Source: SZUA-521 sp041738285 (GTDB lineage: Bacteria; Pseudomonadota; Gammaproteobacteria; Pseudomonadales; Azotimanducaceae). Taken from it: a DNA stretch of 9,802 nt. Location of the stretch: the NCBI GenBank assembly GCA_041738285.1, contig JBGSQB010000037.1:1-9802 (forward strand). The letters run 5' to 3'. Position 1 is the first letter of the stretch. Every line of letters begins with the position of its first letter. Position numbers and translations under genes: made by a program. Below the pieces are notes generated by a model. It was not told the DNA's origin and made no database searches. It worked only from the letters and a program-made list of their open reading frames with translations. Shown piece after piece: positions 5,909 to 9,802 of this stretch.

Positions 5909-7305
5909 GTGCGGTTGATTGCATCGATCACGTCCAAGGTCGCGATGGCCGACTCCTTGGCTGCGCATAGATAGCGCGCCGATACGACGGCTTCCTCGAT
6001 TTCTGCGCCCGTATAGCCGTCGCTCACGGCGGCCAGCGCATCGAGGTCGAACGCATCGACGTCGAGGCTGCGCTTACGCAGATGAATGCGAAAGATGTCC
6101 TTGCGAGTCGCAAGGTCCGGCAGATCGACGAAGAACACCTCATCGATGCGCCCTTTGCGCATCAGCTCTGGTGGCAGCTGCGCGATGTCGTTGGCGGTTG
6201 CGACCAGGAACACCGGCTGCTTGTTCTCCGCCATCCAGGTGAGCAGCGTTGCAAGCACGCGTTTGCTGGTGGCGTTATCCGAGTCGCCGGTGGCGATACC
6301 CTTTTCAATCTCGTCCATCCACAGTACGCAAGGCGCCATCAGCTCTGCCTGCTTGAGCGAGTTGCGCAGGTTGCGTTCGGTTTCGCCGTGATACTTGTTG
6401 TAGAGCGCGCCGAAGTCAAGGCGCAGGAGCGGTACGCCGAACATGCCGGCCACGGCCTTGGCGGCAAGGCTCTTACCGCTGCCCTGTACACCGAGGAGCA
6501 ACATGCCGCGCGGGCGATCAGTGTCGCGGCTGCGCAGGAAGGCATCCTCGCGCAGCTTCAACCACGACCGCAGGTTGTCGAGTCCCGCGACGTTTGCGAA
6601 TGACTCGGTGTCGTGTTCGTAGTGCAGCACACCTTCGCTATCGAGCAGGTCGAACTTGAGCCGGTTGATCTCCGGGATATCGCTTTCACCGATCACGCCA
6701 TCGGCGAACACCGCATGGCGGATGAGGACCATGGCATCCGCGTGGGTGACGCCGCGCAGATTGGCGATCAGTTTGTCGAGGGTGGCGGTGTCGGTCTTCA
6801 CCTTCTTGCCCGCATTGATCTTGCCCCAGGCCTGGGCCTGGCTGCGTACCATGGCGAGCAGCTCTTCGTCGCTCGGTAAGCGCAGCTTGAACGAAGCGGT
6901 GAGGCGACCGAGTTCGGGCGGCACTTTCAGTGCGTGACTGACCAGCACCACGGTGTTGCCGAGCCGATCGTATTCGAGCGCGATGTCTTTCAGATGCCGG
7001 ATGATGCGCGGTGAGTCGGACAGGAACGGATGGATGTCGCACAGGGCATACAGCGCGGGTCCTTCGGCAGCGGCGACGTGTTTGAGCATCTCCTCGGGGT
7101 CGGTCAGATTGGCGCCATTGTCGAAGGTTGCGACAATGCCGCCGCGGCGCAGTCCACGCGTGGCCGACCACTCGTGCAGCGCCAGGCCGCGCTGCATGGC
7201 GAACTGCAAGAGCAGCGACAGCACCCGCCGCTCGTCCGGCGACTCGATGGCAATGAGAGGGATGCGCGAGTCCAGAATCAGCGACAGATCGCGGGTGTCA
7301 CCCAT
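5830..7305 (-). CDS. Ycf46-type AAA ATPase
   Basis: 491-aa AAA+ ATPase with the layout of the cyanobacterial/plastid Ycf46 family. The N-terminal region (about 5-230) opens with 'LSLILDSRIPLIAIESPDE' and 'LHEWSATRGL'. It looks like a degenerate ATPase-like fold with no P-loop visible. The canonical module follows: Walker A 'GVQGSGKS' (272-279), Walker B 'CVLWMDEIE' (326-334), sensor-1 region 'VATANDIAQLP' (368-378), arginine-finger region 'MRKGRIDE' (382-389, Arg383 and Arg386) and sensor-2 region 'DGYTGAEIEEAV' (429-440). The C-terminus 'TYPLSVLRADAIDSLRAWA' matches the family end. The start at 7305 has a strong GGAGG site. Family members bind ATP and some affect CO2 or photosynthetic regulation in cyanobacteria; the role in proteobacteria is unknown. 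The 3' end overlaps the convergent CNB gene by 79 bases, and the 5' end is divergent from the HIT gene. Confidence 0.88.
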   Translation of the reverse strand: MGDTRDLSLILDSRIPLIAIESPDERRVLSLLLQFAMQRGLALHEWSATRGLRRGGIVATFDNGANLTDPEEMLKHVAAAEGPALYALCDIHPFLSDSPRIIRHLKDIALEYDRLGNTVVLVSHALKVPPELGRLTASFKLRLPSDEELLAMVRSQAQAWGKINAGKKVKTDTATLDKLIANLRGVTHADAMVLIRHAVFADGVIGESDIPEINRLKFDLLDSEGVLHYEHDTESFANVAGLDNLRSWLKLREDAFLRSRDTDRPRGMLLLGVQGSGKSLAAKAVAGMFGVPLLRLDFGALYNKYHGETERNLRNSLKQAELMAPCVLWMDEIEKGIATGDSDNATSKRVLATLLTWMAENKQPVFLVATANDIAQLPPELMRKGRIDEVFFVDLPDLATRKDIFRIHLRKRSLDVDAFDLDALAAVSDGYTGAEIEEAVVSARYLCAAKESAIATLDVIDAINRTYPLSVLRADAIDSLRAWAKGRTVPA

Positions 7306-7311
7306 GCATAG

Positions 7312-7316
7312 CCTCC
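7312..7316 (-). promoter_or_regulatory. Ribosome binding site of the AAA ATPase gene
   Basis: CCTCC on the + strand reads GGAGG on the - strand, 6 bases before the ATG at 7305-7303. It is the strongest Shine-Dalgarno match in the window and fixes this start. Confidence 0.8.
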
Positions 7317-7334
7317 GTGCTTGTGCGTACCCGC

Positions 7335-7363
7335 TTCAATGGCGGGAGGTGTTTCGTTACAGT
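7335..7363 (+). promoter_or_regulatory. Candidate promoter of the hinT-coq7 unit
   Basis: TTCAAT (7335-7340, 3 of 6 matches) and TACAGT (7358-7363, 4 of 6) are separated by 17 bases, giving a start near 7370 and a leader of about 26 bases to the ATG at 7396. A 5-bp stem, CCCGC (7330-7334) with GCGGG (7342-7346), overlaps the -35 box. It lies in the 90-base divergent gap, which must also hold the promoter of the AAA gene; I could not place that one. Confidence 0.35.
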
Positions 7364-7395
7364 GGTCGCCCGGCATCCATACAGTTCTGAGGCAC

Positions 7396-7739
7396 ATGAG
7401 CGGCAACTGCATCTTCTGCAAGATCGTCGATCGCCAGATCGCCGGCGACATCGTTTACGAGGACGATGAGGTGCTTGCGTTCAACGACATCAGCCCGCAG
7501 GCGCCGGTCCACATGCTGATTATTCCCAAAAAGCACATCGCCACCGTGAACGAGGTATCAGAAGCCGATGGGCACCTTGTTGGTACGCTGGTCCTGCGCG
7601 CCCAGGCGCTGGCCAAGGCACGCGGCATCGATGATGCCGGCTATCGCCTCATCTTGAACTGCAATGCCGAGGGCGGCCAGACGGTCTATCACCTGCATCT
7701 GCACCTGCTCGGCGGTCGACAACTGCGAGGGCTCGGTTG

Positions 7740-7740
<1 letters not shown>
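7396..7740 (+). CDS. hinT: Histidine-triad (HIT) nucleotide-binding protein, HINT branch
   Basis: 114-aa HIT protein (E. coli HinT 119 aa). HINT enzymes hydrolyse purine nucleoside phosphoramidates such as AMP-lysine. The ATG at 7396 fits the family start 'MSGNCIFCKIVDRQIAG' and follows GAGG (7389-7392) at a short 3-base spacing; in-frame upstream starts would add unrelated residues. Visible: the zinc-type CxxC (Cys5, Cys8), 'VYEDDEVLAFNDISPQAPVH' (20-39), 'LIIPKKHI' (41-48), and the histidine triad 'YHLHLHLLGGRQL' (98-110) with His99, His101 (nucleophile by homology) and His103. The tail ends RGLG where most HINT proteins end with a Trp-Pro-Pro-Gly-like sequence, which could alter substrate preference. 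The stop shares one base with the coq7 start, so the two genes are co-translated. Confidence 0.92.
7727..7731 (+). promoter_or_regulatory. Ribosome binding site of coq7 inside the end of hinT
   Basis: GAGGG lies 8 bases before the ATG at 7740. It supports that ATG over the TTG at 7737, which would also be in frame. Confidence 0.65.
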
Positions 7741-8371
<631 letters not shown>

Positions 8372-8375
<4 letters not shown>

Positions 8376-9673
8376 GACGCTCGATGCTTGAGCCGCCACA
8401 CGCGCCACAACGCAACGAGCCCTGCGACCAGGATGACGATCAGCCCCGCAGCCGTGAGCAGCAGCATGTGTTCAGTGGCCGTGATGACATCGAACAGATC
8501 GACGTTGCCGGTCTGCCAGAACACCCACTCGCTCGCCAGCTGCGTCGCGATCAATGGTGACCCTGTTTCGAGCACGATGATGGCGTCGCCGTTGGCCGGA
8601 TTGAAGCGCACGGCCGTGTTGATGGCGGGCGTGTTGCTGCCGTCATGGCCGATGACGAATCCACCGGCGTTGTTCGGCGCATAGAGAATCGTTCCCAGCC
8701 CCCAGATCGCGGCGCCGAATTGGTGAGCCTGCGGGGCCTGCATCGCGGCGATGGTCGTCTCGCTCAATACGGTAGAGGCGGCGTCCGATCGTCGTTGCGA
8801 GTCGAACAGCGCCAGAAACGCCGTCATGTCGGCGACCGTGGTGTATAGCCCGGCGGCGGCTGGCGCAGCGAACCGGTAGTGGATGGCCGGGCTGCCGCTG
8901 GTGTCGTAGAAGTCGACGACACCCCATTGCGCCGCGATGTCGCTATCGAAACTCGATCGGCGCATGCCCAACGGATCGAACACGGTCTTGCGGACGTAGT
9001 CTTCGAATGTCCCGCCGGTGACCTCTTCGATCAGCAGCGTCAGGAGCGCGTAGCCGCCGCCGGAATACTGCCATTGGCTGCCCGGTGGTCGGCCGACGCG
9101 GACGCGTCCATCGGCGCCGGGGGATGCGTCGACGGCGTGAGTCAGTGACGCAGTCAATGGTTGTACGGGCTCGCCCGGGGCGAAGCCGCCATAGCCGAGT
9201 CCGTCGGTGAGGCCAGCGGTGTGGCTCAGCAAACGCCGCACCGTGACGCCGCTGTTGTCGAACTCGGATTCGGGTAACTGCCATCGCGTCAGATATTGCG
9301 AAACCGGCGCATCGAGTTCGATGCGTCCCGCTTCGACCAGGTTCATAACCGCAACCGCGGTGATCCACTTGCTCAGGGACGCCACCTGAAAGACCGATTC
9401 GGCGTCGACCGGAGTGCCGATCGACATCGCGTACTCGGCCTCGACGATGCCCGACTCGATCAGGCGCAGCACGAGATTGCCGGGACGCGCGGCGTCGATG
9501 CGCTCGCGAGCCGCCGCCAGAAATGCCGCCGTGTCGCCAGCGGGGGCCAGTGGTGTACGACCCCAGCCTTCGAGCGTGGCCGTTAGAACGAGTGCCACCC
9601 AGATGATCGCAGTTGCGAGCATCGCGAGCAGCACGAACCACACCGACTTCATCCACATTCTCATGGCAATCAT
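8372..9673 (-). CDS. Membrane-anchored SxxK serine hydrolase (beta-lactamase/PBP4-like)
   Basis: 433-aa protein of the class C beta-lactamase / low-molecular-weight PBP / esterase superfamily. An N-terminal hydrophobic segment (about 10-32, VWFVLLAMLATAIIWVALVL) acts as signal anchor, the catalytic domain (about 45-385) should face the periplasm, and a second hydrophobic segment (about 402-424) precedes a basic tail (RVWRLKHR). Motifs: 'SLSK' (99-102) with likely nucleophile Ser99 and general base Lys102; 'YSGGGY' (203-208), where the usual Tyr-x-Asn is Tyr203-Ser-Gly; 'LLSHTAGLTDGLGYGGF' (148-164), typical of the family; and 'GHDGSN' (342-347) in place of KTG/HTG. The substrate cannot be told; a peptidase or esterase is likelier than a true beta-lactamase. 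The start is uncertain, with Met1, 4, 6 and 8 all possible and no clear ribosome site. It follows the membrane-protein gene to its right by 15 bases. Confidence 0.87.
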
Positions 9674-9688
9674 TGTGCGCGAAGCGCG

Positions 9689-9802
9689 TCAGACTGTCAG
9701 TGCCCAGCCGATGAGCAGCCCGGTGGCCAGCAGGGCGCCAAAGCTGCGCGCGTAGACGAACGCAAAGCTCGCATACCACAGCGGCCAGGCCTTGCTCGGA
9801 TA
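9689..9802 (-). CDS. C-terminal end of an unidentified membrane protein (partial)
   Basis: On the - strand the frame is open from the right edge to a TGA at 9691-9689, giving 37 residues that start YPSKAWPLWYASFAF and end LLIGWALTV. The tail is strongly hydrophobic (ARSFGALLATGLLIGWAL), which suggests the last transmembrane helix of an integral membrane protein. Only 15 bases separate its stop from the first start of the serine hydrolase, so the two are probably co-transcribed. The WPLWY...AF...R..G..L..G pattern faintly recalls C-termini of UbiA-type prenyltransferases, but 37 residues are too few to assign a family. The antisense frame has no better candidate. Confidence 0.55.
   Translation of the reverse strand, partial: YPSKAWPLWYASFAFVYARSFGALLATGLLIGWALTV

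Noticed and set aside
6082..6603. 173-codon + strand frame opposite the AAA ATPase
   Set aside because: It covers the antisense of the Walker A/B region, which is strongly conserved on the - strand; the translation has no domain.
7330..7346. Intrinsic terminator from the CCCGC/GCGGG stem in the divergent gap
   Set aside because: The stem is only 5 bp, no T-run follows on either strand, and neither flanking gene ends there.
9414..9755. 113-codon + strand frame opposite the hydrolase start and the partial membrane protein
   Set aside because: Low-complexity Ser/Arg/Ala translation; the - strand reading shows a signal anchor and a hydrophobic C-terminus that make better sense.

Overview
The window is a chromosomal stretch of a high-GC proteobacterium, almost certainly a non-enteric gammaproteobacterium. 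The strongest evidence is a recognisable Fis protein directly after dusB and directly before purH-purD, with a DUF3426 gene upstream; this order is typical of Gammaproteobacteria. A Coq7-type demethoxyubiquinone hydroxylase indicates aerobic respiration with ubiquinone. Almost all of the DNA is coding. I see no tRNA, rRNA, CRISPR array, insertion sequence or phage gene, and no gene-free stretch over 300 bases.

Left half (1-4845, all + strand). The 3' part of a DUF3426 membrane protein runs in from the left edge. After a 163-base gap holding a plausible sigma70 promoter comes a tight unit, dusB-fis-purH-purD, with a 4-base overlap and then gaps of 6 and 14 bases. It encodes a tRNA-dihydrouridine synthase, the nucleoid protein Fis, and two enzymes of de novo purine synthesis. 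Co-expression would place tRNA modification, a growth-phase DNA-bending protein and purine supply under one promoter.

Middle (4895-7305). A + strand protein with one clear cyclic-nucleotide-binding (CNB) fold, a degenerate second one in front of it and an uncertain C-terminal tail faces a - strand Ycf46-type AAA ATPase. Their 3' ends overlap by 79 bases. The ATPase and the next + strand unit are divergent and share a 90-base promoter region.

Right part (7396-9802). A HINT-type HIT protein and Coq7 form a translationally coupled + strand pair (TGATG junction). Coq7 ends tail-to-tail with a - strand SxxK serine hydrolase of the beta-lactamase/PBP4 family, the two stop codons sharing one CTAG. 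The hydrolase follows, by 15 bases, the C-terminal 37 codons of a membrane protein that enters from the right edge on the - strand.

Overall this is largely ordinary housekeeping DNA. The points most worth a second look are the CNB protein and its antisense overlap with the AAA ATPase, the placement of the dusB-fis promoter inside what a naive start call would make dusB coding sequence, an inverted repeat inside fis with half-sites like those of a pur box, and the unusual N-terminus of Fis. I found no convincing new multi-gene system.
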